Assembly (NCBI GenBank): GCA_018398765.1
Contig: JAHBMJ010005483.1
Span: forward strand, 127,046 to 147,045
DNA length: 20,000 nt
Direction of reading: 5' to 3'
Source: Chromera velia
Taxonomy: Eukaryota; Sar; Chromeraceae
Part shown: piece after piece, positions 1 through 11,000 of the stretch
Layout: each line of letters opens with the position of its first letter
Position numbering within the stretch: position 1 is the stretch's first letter
Notes under the pieces: model-generated
Told to the model about the DNA's origin: nothing
Databases searched by the model: none
Seen by the model: only the letters and a program-made list of their open reading frames with translations
Program-made: the position numbers and the translations under genes

Positions 1-335
1 TTCCTTCCTTCCTTCCTTCCTTCTTTTCTTCCTTCCTTCAATTCAGTAGTAAAGTTCCTTTCTTTCTTTCTTCCTTCCTTCCTTCCTTCCTTCCTTCTTT
101 CCCCAATCTCCTTGATCGACCTATTTCTCTCTTAATTCCACAACGCTGTGACGTCTAATGAATGAATGAATGAATGAATGGATGGATGGATGGATGAGAT
201 GGGAACCTTTGAGAAGCTTTTCCGAGTCGGACCCTTGAGAGAGTCAACTTATAACACCCAAGTGACCTTGAGACGACTTATAACACCCAAGTGAGTGACC
301 ATTCGGTGGCAACCCACTGATCCTCCCACCTTCTG

Positions 336-399
<64 letters not shown>

Positions 400-538
400 G
401 AGCGAACAACGCCTGTCGACTCAAGGTCATTCTGCCTCTTCTCATCCTCTTTTCTCCTCTCTTCTCTTCTTCTCTCGTTCATTGCCTCCTTCCTTCCTTC
501 CTTCCTCCACACACGCTTTCTTAATTTTTCTTTCAGCC
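1..538. repeat. Repeat-rich downstream spacer
   Basis: No gene is supported here. It contains (TTCC)/(TTTC) tracts at 1-40 and 56-101, (AATG)n at 157-180 passing into (GATG)n at 181-196, (CA)n at 337-368 passing directly into (GA)n at 369-397, and CT-rich sequence at 425-535. It lies downstream of the giant gene's stop and should include its 3' UTR. No clear AATAAA signal was seen on the minus strand. Confidence 0.8.
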
Positions 539-1771
539 TTATGTCGGAACTGCTGCCGATGCTACAGCTGCTTGCTCCCCCGCCCCTGCCCCTGCCCCTG
601 CCCCTTCTCTCCCCGCTGCTTCCATCGGACTCTCCTCTCTTCTCTTCTTCAAATACCAGTACCCGAAAACAACGGCACCTCCAACTGCTGCAATGCCCAT
701 CAACCAGAAGAGAACGATCGCCCACGTCGGCAACCCCTCCCACTGGTCCTCCTCCCCCTCTCTGGCCAGGGATGGGTATCTGCCTGCCTTCACTATGCCT
801 CGACCGGGCCGGTCCTTCAACTCGTAACGACGGGCATACAACGCGCGCTGTCGGAAGACTTCTTTCTCGGCAGCGACGTCTTCTTCGTCGTAGAGGAGGG
901 CGTCTTTCTGGTTGGCCGTGTTCAGAAGTTTCAACGCCCTGCTTGCCTTCACTGCAGCTCTCTGCCGACTGTCGAGGTACAGCCATCCAGACAACCAGAG
1001 ATTTCGGATTTTGGCTGCCCGTTTTTTGTCGACAGCCAAAAAGAGCTTGAAGAGGTAGAACCACTCTGGTCTGTCGATTGTGCCCACTCTGCCGTCTAAC
1101 ACAAGGACCTGCAGCTGCATGAGCCTGAAGCGGTTGGAGAATAGGGGCGCCACAGGCATGCACTCCTTTTTGGGGAGTGGAGAACTGCCACTTCTCTCTG
1201 CACTCTCTGTGGGCGAGTGTGAGACTGTGTATGGCGCGTTGGTCCCAAGAACCACCGAAAATGACCTCCAGTCTCGGTTGGGGACCGACAGTTCTACATT
1301 CAGCTGTGGTTTGGCGATTGTGCTGAAGACAAACAGGTCAGCAAGGAGAGCGTTCTTCACCCACTTTGACCTCCGTGTGCTCGTCAGAGCAACGAGGCCT
1401 ACGGGCTTCTTTCGGTATTTGGTCAGAATGTCTGACGTTGTGCGCTTGTTGAAGTATCCTGTCCAAGGCATCTCGATCGTTTTGGCAAATTCCTCCTGCA
1501 CAGCGACCCACGGGTCCGGGTCAGAAAAGAACATTTTGCTTGCCTCCTCTGCCGCTTCGTTGGCCCCTGCGGTTCGGTTGGAGGACGTGAGGACCCAGCT
1601 GAGGGCCGAGCTAATTGTGTCAGGGAGGGACTGGACAGAGGAGCGCTTCCAGTCGTCAAAGCCGTAACTGAGCACCCCGCTGATGAGGGCATCTGTGTTC
1701 TCAGGATACCGCATGGAGATACCTGCGGGGTAGAGATTCTCCTGGATTTCGACCTCGACCTCCACTTCTAC
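539..1771 (-). CDS. Exon 11: C-terminal region with membrane anchor and stop
   Basis: Encodes residues 3434-3843. After acceptor CCTTCAG|GTAGAAG it begins VEVEVEVEIQENLYPAG. The middle has KLFLAVDKKRAAKIRNLWL and an acidic run, YDEEDVAAEKEVF. Near the end, WAIVLFWLMGIAAVGGAVVF and then GYWYL (codons 724-650) form one clear transmembrane segment. It is followed by basic KKRR and a 36-residue tail containing GAGAGAGAG. The stop is TAA (plus-strand 539-541). If the N-terminus lacks a signal peptide, the protein would be tail-anchor-like, with the motor in the cytosol. Confidence 0.85.
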   Translation of the reverse strand, partial: VEVEVEVEIQENLYPAGISMRYPENTDALISGVLSYGFDDWKRSSVQSLPDTISSALSWVLTSSNRTAGANEAAEEASKMFFSDPDPWVAVQEEFAKTIEMPWTGYFNKRTTSDILTKYRKKPVGLVALTSTRRSKWVKNALLADLFVFSTIAKPQLNVELSVPNRDWRSFSVVLGTNAPYTVSHSPTESAERSGSSPLPKKECMPVAPLFSNRFRLMQLQVLVLDGRVGTIDRPEWFYLFKLFLAVDKKRAAKIRNLWLSGWLYLDSRQRAAVKASRALKLLNTANQKDALLYDEEDVAAEKEVFRQRALYARRYELKDRPGRGIVKAGRYPSLAREGEEDQWEGLPTWAIVLFWLMGIAAVGGAVVFGYWYLKKRREESPMEAAGREGAGAGAGAGEQAAVASAAVPT

Positions 1772-3464
1772 CTGAAGGAAACAAGGAAACAAGGAAGGAA
1801 GGAAGGAAGGAAGGAAGGAATAGTGAAAGACAGAATACTTGGACGGACTGGATTGGGTATACATAGGCGAGAGCCTCTTTTTCTGTTCTCTCACTCATAG
1901 CTCTTCGCGTCATTTCAGAGGAACGTTGTGTACGAGAATACAGAAAAAAAACATTCGTTGAAGATGCAGCGTACGTGTGCGTTGAGCGCTTCCGCCAGAC
2001 GAAGAAACGGAGGGAAGCGCAAGGATCGGAGAACTGAATAACCCTCCCTATAGATTTAAGTGCTGACGTGTACTCAGCCTGCCTGGCTGAGGCCCCAGAG
2101 TTCCGTATCATGCATAACCAGCGTCGCGTTTCTATTACTTCCAGTCTCTCCGCAGAAAAAGGGGATCAAGAAATACCAAGAAGTGAATGAAACTTATGGG
2201 AAGATTTTGAGAACGGCGGAGGGACGAAAAACGACAAGCGTACTACATGAATTCAGAAAACAAATTTCTTTCGTGAGTAACTAAAAAAACTCACGACGAA
2301 ATGTATGAAGAAGGAAACATCTGTCTGTCTCTCTATCTGGTAATCGAATGCCTCCATTCATACCGACGGACCTCCATTTGCATTTCGACTTCCACCCCCT
2401 CAGGCATATCGTCGAGTTCTGTGCTCAATTCTATTTCGTCTGAGGGCATTGGGAAAGCAGCCACCATCGTGTCCATTCTGTCCCCGATTCTCTTGCTCAG
2501 GCTCTCCTCCTCACCCCCTGCAAGCTTGGGCAGGTACCCCTCGGCCTCCCCCAACGCTTCGAGAAGACGCGCTTTAAGTCTCTCAAGGTGCTCTTTGAAG
2601 AACACCTTTTCGTGAGGTTGCATGAAATCGGCACTGAAGTTCTCTCGGAGAGAGCGGATGAACAGACCCAGGCCCGAACCTTCTTCGGGTGTGACCACCT
2701 TGAAGGCCTTCTCGACCCCCTCAGAGCATACCCCGTCATTTGAGTTTCCCTCTCCGTACAGACACGAAGAGAAATTCTGAAGGATTCTGTCCAAAACCGC
2801 GACCCTGACCTCATTTGACAGCATCTGCCCTGCAACCTGTCGGTTCTGAAGTCTCTGCCACTCAAATTGGTGCAGCTGGGCTTTCTGGAACAGTAGATTG
2901 ATATCGGGACGCCCGGACTTACTCACCGATGCAACATACGCATTCCCTGCCACAGCGAAGTCAATGCTCTGCGTCGAGAGAAACTGACGCATTCTCATTG
3001 CACCCTGCAACAGGTCACGCAGCGGTGCATCCCCTGACATGGTCAGTACTGCTGCTGCTTCTGGGAGCTGTTTAATGTCAACGCCCGTGATATGTCTGTG
3101 GTCGTAGTAGCTGAAAAGTCCCGAGGCAACTTGCGGACTGCCGGCCACTGCCAGAATGTCCGAAGGGCGGGTGCCCGGAATGTTTCGTGAAAGCGCCTCT
3201 GATGCCAGGAGCATCTTTAACGTGTTGGACATCTCGTCAAAGTAAATCACGCCAGTGATTGGGTTGGGGCCAGAACATCTGCAGACAGTCAGGGAGGTAG
3301 GAGGTAGAGATGAATGAGAAGAATATTACAATCAGAAAAACAAACATGCAGTCTGGACGAAAAGCCGCCGGCGATTGAGTTTGGTGGAGCTTGGAAGAAG
3401 GGAACGTTCTCCTTTCTTTCTTTTTCTTTCTTTCTTTCTTTCTTTTGCTTTCTTTCTTTCTTTT

Positions 3465-3496
<32 letters not shown>

Positions 3497-3558
3497 TTTC
3501 TCTCTTTTTCTTTCTTTTTCTTTCTTTTTCTTTCTTTTTCTTTCTTTTTCTTTCTTTT

Positions 3559-3590
<32 letters not shown>

Positions 3591-3741
3591 TTCTTTCTTT
3601 CTTTCTTTCTTTCGTTCGTTCGTTCGTTCGTTCCTTCCTTCCTTCCTTCCTTCCTTCCTCCCTTCGCCCTCCCTTTGCTGCTTTACTTTCTTTTGTTTTT
3701 GTTTCTTTTCCTCTTCGTTCATCACTTGCCATGTCTGCCTC

Positions 3742-3779
<38 letters not shown>

Positions 3780-4268
3780 ATTGTGTGTCCATTCTCACGT
3801 ACCTGTAGCATATTGTTGTGTCAGGGTCATTTTCCACAGAGACCCCCGCAGGTCTGCCCAGGATCGCTCTGGCCGTCTCCTCGTTCGTGAAGGACTTGAA
3901 GAGAACACCCACGTCAATCAACGCCGTGTAGAGGGGGGCCGCCGCACTCCCTTCCTCTGTTCCGTCCTTGCCCCCTCCCCCCGAGTTGACTCTGTCAGAA
4001 TGGACCAGACGGAGAGCAGTGGCGGGGCTGAGGCGGGCGGCGGGGTCGCTTGGAGTGATGTCCACAACGGCACATCCTGAGGAGAGAATGCGGTCCATCA
4101 CTTTTCCGTTGGCTCCTCTGTCAAGGAAGATCCCTTCGTTCTCAATCGGTTTCCCCTCTGTCAGCTGCAGGAAGGACGATTGCTCCTGAGAAGCCTCAAA
4201 GTCGGTGAACCTGCATGTAAGTTCACAGTGATAGGCAGGCAAAGGGAAGACGAATCAGCAACCTTGTG

Positions 4269-4299
<31 letters not shown>

Positions 4300-4900
4300 A
4301 AAAGGGAAGCAGGGGAGGGAAAAGGCGAATGACCGGAATCTGTGGGGGGGTGTTCTGCAGAGAAAGTGGATGCAGGCCATGCGAGTTGATCAAGCAAACA
4401 AATCGGACGAGAATACTCTTTCGGAGCAACCTTGATGGAACGTATTGCCAGACATAAATGTTTGACCTAGGAAGCCTGGCTGGCGCTCACCTTTCAAAAA
4501 TATTGAAGGGGAAAATGTACGGGTTCTCGAGGGTTCCTGCAAGGAGTGAGAGGAGGCTGGGTAAGGTGACATGTAGACGGGAAGCTCTTCCTTCTTTCCA
4601 ACCGTTTGTGGAATCAAATTACTTCTGTATGATGCTGCTTCTTTCAGAATTAACCAGCCACCAAGTGTGTCCTTTGCTCCTCTGCAACCGTTTTGCTTTC
4701 TCACCGTATGGTTCCGTAGATCGGCATCTTCAATTCTTCTCGCACTTTTTCATACAGATTGACGGATTGACCAACTCCTTGGCTCACCGACCGACTGGCT
4801 GGCAGGCTGACTGACTGGCTGACAGACAGACAGAGTGACTGACTGGCTGGCAGACTGACTGACTCATTGACTTACTGACAGAGTGACAGGCTGACAGGCT

Positions 4901-4935
<35 letters not shown>

Positions 4936-4992
4936 TGACTGACTGACTGACTGACTGACAGAGTGACAGGCTGACAGACAGACAGACAGACA

Positions 4993-5023
<31 letters not shown>

Positions 5024-5036
5024 AGACTCACTGACT

Positions 5037-5067
<31 letters not shown>

Positions 5068-8000
5068 AGACTCACTGACTGACTGACAGACAGACTGACT
5101 GACCAGAGTACCCCTGGACGCTGTTGAACATTGCTCCAAGGTTTTGAGGGTTTGCGATGATCTGCTTTCTCGCAGAGCTGACTTCCGTCAGCACGTGCTC
5201 CCTCACGAACTCCATCAGGGCAAACACGTGAACGTCCTCGCGGCCCTCGCGAAGACGTACAGAGACCTTCGCCACCATCTGCAAACAGGAAGGCAGAAAG
5301 GCAGGGAGGCGTAACCGTTTGACTGCTCGAGTGCAGGACTGAGTCACGGCTTGAGTGACAGACCGACACACTAAGTAACTGCCTGAATGACTCACTCACT
5401 GACTGACTGACTGACTCACTGACTGACTCACTGACTGACTCACTGACTGACTGACAGACTGACTGACTCACTGACTGACTCACTGACTGACTGACTGACT
5501 GACTGACTAAGTGCTTCACCGACAGCTAGACTGATCGATCACGCGACTAACCGCAGGGTCCCAGGCGTCCACCCTGACGAGACTTATCAGGGACTCATCG
5601 TCCTCTCCCATCAGGGCCCTGAACCTCTTTTGACTCGGCAGGCCGTTTCGAAGAGCGGCAAGGGACTGCGCAGTGTGGTGTGCGGTCTCTTGTCCCTCAC
5701 TCTCCAACGCTTCTTCCTCTTCCTGTGCCAATTGTTCCTTCATGATGATCACCCACTGCTTCGTCTGGGGCACATTCAGACCGTCCACCAGATAAGTCAT
5801 GCACGCGCGGTTCACGACCTCCCATCTGAACGCATTCAATCATGCATCATGCAGGTTTTTCATTCACCCGTCAAGAAGGTCGACTTACTGCGTTCATTTT
5901 GCCTCTTTGTCTTTTGAACGACTGTATTCGATCTTCTGATTATTTTTGTGCATCCATCCCCTTTATAAATTCGCGACAAGTCGACTGTCCTCCAGAACAA
6001 ACATCAAGCCGATTGTCTCAGAGGAAAATGAATCGTTTCTACGAGAAGGTAATCTCTCTGATCTATTCATAAGCAAGAGAAAGTCATGAAAAGATAAATG
6101 AGCAAACAATCATGAAGCCCGCGAACGAACGCCAAAAAGTAACGACGCACTCACAAACCAACGTATCTGAAATCACCATGCACCTTGAAGCACTTAAGGC
6201 ACCTTGAAGCTTTTTGACCCTGGAGGTTAAACTTACCTACCTGTCTGCAAATTCGCTCTTCTCGTTCGGAGTGTTGGCTGCGCTGTATGGCACAGGGAGG
6301 GGAAAAAGGGGCCTGGAGCTGGATCGGCCGAAGTGGAGGTTCACTGTCTTCATCCACGTGCTCTTGAACAACACCCACAGCTGGCGGTGGAGAAGAGAAA
6401 GGAGCTCCAGCCCCTCTGAGTTCGTCTTTGCCATCTGTATAGCGATTGAACGCTGTGCTTGGCCGTTCGGACTCTCTTTTGTGCGCTCGTTGGAGGAAAG
6501 AAAGGTCCTCACCTTCTCTTTGCACTTACCCTCCCCACTCATCTCCCCCAAACAAATGACGTTCTTCCACCCCTTGTCCTCCCACACCAACCGGACAGCC
6601 TCCTCTGTCAGAAGAGGTTGGAGTTTTGTGTCGTAGTGGAGAGTTGCGGCCTCGGCCTGGGAGGGCTGACGGACCTGAATGAACTTCTTCATGTCTGTGT
6701 TGACACCTGCGAAGGAGTAAAGGCGTGCGACCATGGTGAGCATCTCGACCTGTGGCACTGCTTTGAGTGCAAGAGGGAAGTTGTGCTCTGTTTTGGGATC
6801 AAAAGTGACATCGATTTCGTCAAACACGGCAGCCCCCCGGGATCTGAGGAGCTGCAGCAAGGCTGCCAGCTCCTGCAAAGCAATGGCGAGTTTGGGATCC
6901 CTCAAGTCTGTGGAATGGGCTTTTTCGTAGAGAAGCTCTACGAAGGAATTCTGAAGGGTGTGAGCGGTGGGAGGGGGGAGGACTAGATAGTCATGCTGTC
7001 TGATGGATCTCTCGAGGGTCCGACGAAGAAAACGGAGTCTTTCGACTTCGATGCGGTTGGAAGACTGTCGCTCAAAGAAAATGAATCGAGCCTTCTGTTG
7101 GAAAAACTTCCAGGTTCGCTGGGCCATGTCTTGAGCATTTGTTTCGAATAGCGCTGAGGGGGGGACTAGGAGGGAAAGGTGATATCCGTCTGCCTTGCTC
7201 ATTGCAAGCAAGGTTCCGAGAACGAATGTCTTGCCTCCTCCCATGAGACGCTGGACGATCATCGGATCAAAATCTTGTTGTCGACTCTCTCCGCTACCCT
7301 CTGGGTCCAATTGGAGGATTCTCTCCATGTCTGTTGCTTGATCGTCTCTCAATCGAAGATTCGCAAAGTACTCAAACACCAGAATCGCAGGCACGCGAAG
7401 CAAGGCGTGAAAGTTCACACGCTCCGCTTGCAACCCCGTTGCCAAACCAGAAAGCACGCGGTCTTTCTCGGACCCAGTCTCGCTTGCTTCGAAATCTTCG
7501 AGTCCCTCTAGCGCTCTCTGCACGTGAGCAAGTGCAGTCTCGGCATACAGGCGGCTGAACAGATTCGCCTGCAGTTTCTTACCCAACCCCTCAGCCTTTC
7601 TAGAATCCACCACGTGTCTCAACCTGGCTCTCCAGGGCTTCAAAGAAGCGCGGATATACAGAGGAATCAGAGTCTTCCACTCCGCCCTCTCATCCTCTAA
7701 CCCCAATAAATCCACAGCTATTCTGTCCTCGTCCCCCGCAGCCTCGTCCCACAAGCCCTGCAGTTTCGTCTCTGCAGCTGCGACCTGTGCCCTAAGGTTT
7801 GCGGAAATTCCCTCTAGGTCTGTGCGCAGGGAGTCAGGACTGCAGGAGTCACTCAGGTGGAAGGCTGCCTTCCAGAGTTCTGCTGCCAGCCTCTTGCGGC
7901 CCTCAGAGGCCTCGTCAACCACACGCCGACTGCACGCAGAGAGAGGGGGGAGGGGGAGGGGGGAAACAACAGAGCTAGCTGGGATTTTCTATTAATGAAA

Positions 8001-11000
8001 ATGCAAGACAGGCAAGAAAGACGGTCTCTCCTCCCAAAAGGAAAGCGAGGAGGAATGGAAGTAGACAGAAAGACAGCCGAAGTGTCTGTAGGGAGACGCG
8101 CGTACATGAGCAACCAGGCATAGCAAAAGAAGCCAAGTCAAATCGGAAAGAGAACAAGCAGGCCAGAAGAAGAATGCAGGAAGTTACAAAAAACAAAACT
8201 GACAAAATTGCGTTTACTAGAGACAGTCAGGGGTTAAAAAGACAGAGGCTGCAAGCACACCACAATTTGAGCCAAGAAGCATTTTCTCCAAAAACAATTT
8301 TATTGGACACCTCATCCATCGAGGAAATCCCACTTCCTCAATCTGCCTCTCGAGGCTGCCTGACCTCCAATTAAACCAACGTGCGTACGTACCTGCACTT
8401 CTGCAAGAAGGGATCATCCTCGGGCAGTAGAATGGCGGAGAAATCTGCGGGAGTGACGGTCTCTTGAGGTGCGTGCAGAAAACATGAACGCGCGATCTTT
8501 GCAGCTTCAACTTCTTGAGCCTTTGTGTCGGCAATCAATTCGTCGACGTCTTCGACTGAGAGGGTCATCGGAATTGAGTTGGATGCCGCTGTGCTGGATT
8601 CTCTGTCGGGAGGTTTCGAGAGGATGTCAAGAAGCTGGGGGGTGTCTGATCGGATGTTTGTTCCAGTAGATTTTCCCGCAAGGGACAGCCGGCCAAGGGC
8701 AAGGGGAAGCTTCACTGTGACACTTCTTGTGCGGTCTTCCGTGCAGAAGGAGTGGGGCCAACGTTGTGTATACGGCATATACGCCTGTTTGTTTAGGTCT
8801 TCATACGAACGGATGAAGCCTTGCCGATCGTATACTGGAGGATTGTCTTCCCCCTTTCCTGAAGGAAGGTCACCACCCTCTTTCAGTTTTGCAAAAAGAA
8901 ACGCACCCAGAAAGGGGCGCCTCCTTTTGCCTTCGTAGCTGCCCCCGTCGTGCAGGGTGGCCATCAGCTCGTCGGGCTTCAGCGTTTTCTCGTAGAAGTC
9001 AAGCAGATCATATGTACTCGACTTGGGGGTTTTACCGATGATTGACATGAAACTGCACCACATCCGGGTATCTTCATACCCGTCTATGAAGTGGTTCTGG
9101 AATTGACGTCGACCGAAACGAGCTCGAAAGAAGGCTTCACGCTCGCTCATTCGTGACCCCCCAGGAGGTGTCCTGTCGAAGTCTGAGGCAGAGCAAGCCT
9201 TCAGTGTGTCTGCATCATACGAGGACCACTCCATCTCAAATTCGCTCCTCTGACTGTTGTAACTGCTCGTTACCAAGTTGATGTCTCTCGAGTCGGCCTC
9301 TTTGTCACCGTCAAATGCTTTCGGCACATACGTTGAAATTTTGATTACTGGATTGGGGGCGATCTTGGGATGACCCACAAACTTCCACAGCGCCCTGAGA
9401 CGCGCCGCCACCCAGTCTGGGGGTGTTTGAGTGAGGCGCTGAATGAATTCAATTTCTTGAACTGCCGAGAAGAGCAAGGCGGCCTCGACGTCGCCCCCTT
9501 CTTCTTTTTCGGGATTTGGAGATGAAATTAGAAGACGGAATCGGTGTGGGAGGTGCAGATGGATGTTCAGATAAAGTCTGTAGAGTTGAGCAACTGCTTT
9601 CTCAAGATCGCTTTGGCTTTCCGCTGGGTCGCTCTTTTGGTACCAGGTCTGGTCTCCGTGCTCATACAGGGCTTTGTAAAAGGAGAAAACGACGTGAAGG
9701 CGGAGGCTGACTGCTTTCGGGAGGGGGTCATCTTGGGCAATGATCATGATGGCGACTTGCTTCTCGATTTCGGAGTAGGGGTGCAAATCCGCTATCTGCT
9801 TCAGAAACCGCCGAGCACTGTCATAACGGCCTGCTGCCATCGAATGATAAGCCGCGGCAAGTCGACCAAGACGATCGGAGGGCTCGAGTTCCTGGGTCGA
9901 TGGGTTCACTGCAACTGAGATGACGGGAATTTTCTCTGGTCCCTTGATTTCTTCCTGTTTGTAAGATGTTCCGGGTCCAGAAGCCCAGGAATAAAATTTC
10001 AGAGGTAACAGAGCCAGTCTCTCACCTGTGTCAGTTTCCTCCACCACCAAATAGTGGTGTTTCTGGGGTTGCACATCCCAAATTTTTTGTTCCTTTGCGA
10101 TTGCAAAGGTGGGCTTCTGTTCCCAGATCAGTGAAGACATGGGACGTCGGCTGTCCTCACTTGACTCAGACTCAGAGCAATCCGAAAAGGACAACAACGT
10201 ACTGCTACCCTTGGTGATCAGATAGTAACGCTTGAATTCGACCCTGTGACATGCTAATTCCTGAGGGGAATCCTCAGGAAGCACCTCCTGGAAGACCCCC
10301 ACTGCCCCCAACTGCTCGAAGGCCCCGAGATCGAACCGCCCCTTTCTTTGTTTGTCCACGTATTGAATCGAATAGAAACGACGGGTGGACATCTTGGCGG
10401 ATATTCCCCCAAAACGGGCTGTCACCTTTCGACTATACATTGCCTGTGGCATTACCGACTCCAGTCTGAGGGACTCAAGGCCGGAACGACGGTCGGTGAT
10501 GGCCATCACGTCGGGTATGTCCGAAGAGCGAAAGCTATACGTCCTTTCTTTCGCGGACAGCCAGAAATGATAAGACTGTTCAGGCTCTGCCCTTGCAAGT
10601 GAGAGAGCATCTTTGTCGACTATGGAGAGGCTGTAGGATTTGAAGTCTCTCATGTTGTAATCTGAGACAATCATCATGAGCACCTCCGGGTCCCCTGCGC
10701 GCGCATACACACATACGGACGGAAGCAGAGAAAGGGAGAGGGGGAGGGGGGGGTGAGCTAATGCATCAGCGTTGCTTCAAGAGGAGTGTTTTAAGACTTA
10801 GACTTTAGCCAGGCTGTCTCTCTTCTGCGACAGGATTTTCTTTCACTGTTCCCCGGCCGGGAATGCGCTGAGAGGCATTTAAGAGCGAGGTCGGATGAAC
10901 CTACCTTCAATTGGATCTTCAAAAACATTCAAACCATCAAAGTGTCAAAAGGGGCCAGCAGCAAGTGAGACAAAACAAGGACAATAGAAGAGAAGAGAAA

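Noticed and set aside
541-1667. Plus-strand open frames opposite exon 11
   Set aside because: They are shadows of the minus-strand coding exon. The minus frame has the transmembrane segment, consistent splicing and family context.
1701-2111. 136-codon minus-strand open frame in intron 10
   Set aside because: It overlaps the AAGG repeat and the start of exon 11 in a different frame; exons 10 and 11 already join in phase 0 without it.
3237-3890. Long open frames on both strands encoding poly K/E/R or poly F/L/S proteins
   Set aside because: They translate the TTTC/TTCC tetranucleotide array, are open in many frames at once, and lie inside intron 9.
4864-5519. Open frames encoding SQSVSQSV-type proteins (also 17380-17676 on the plus strand)
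   Set aside because: They are translations of GACT/GTCA repeats, where a 4-nt unit without a stop is open in all frames. There is no other coding support.
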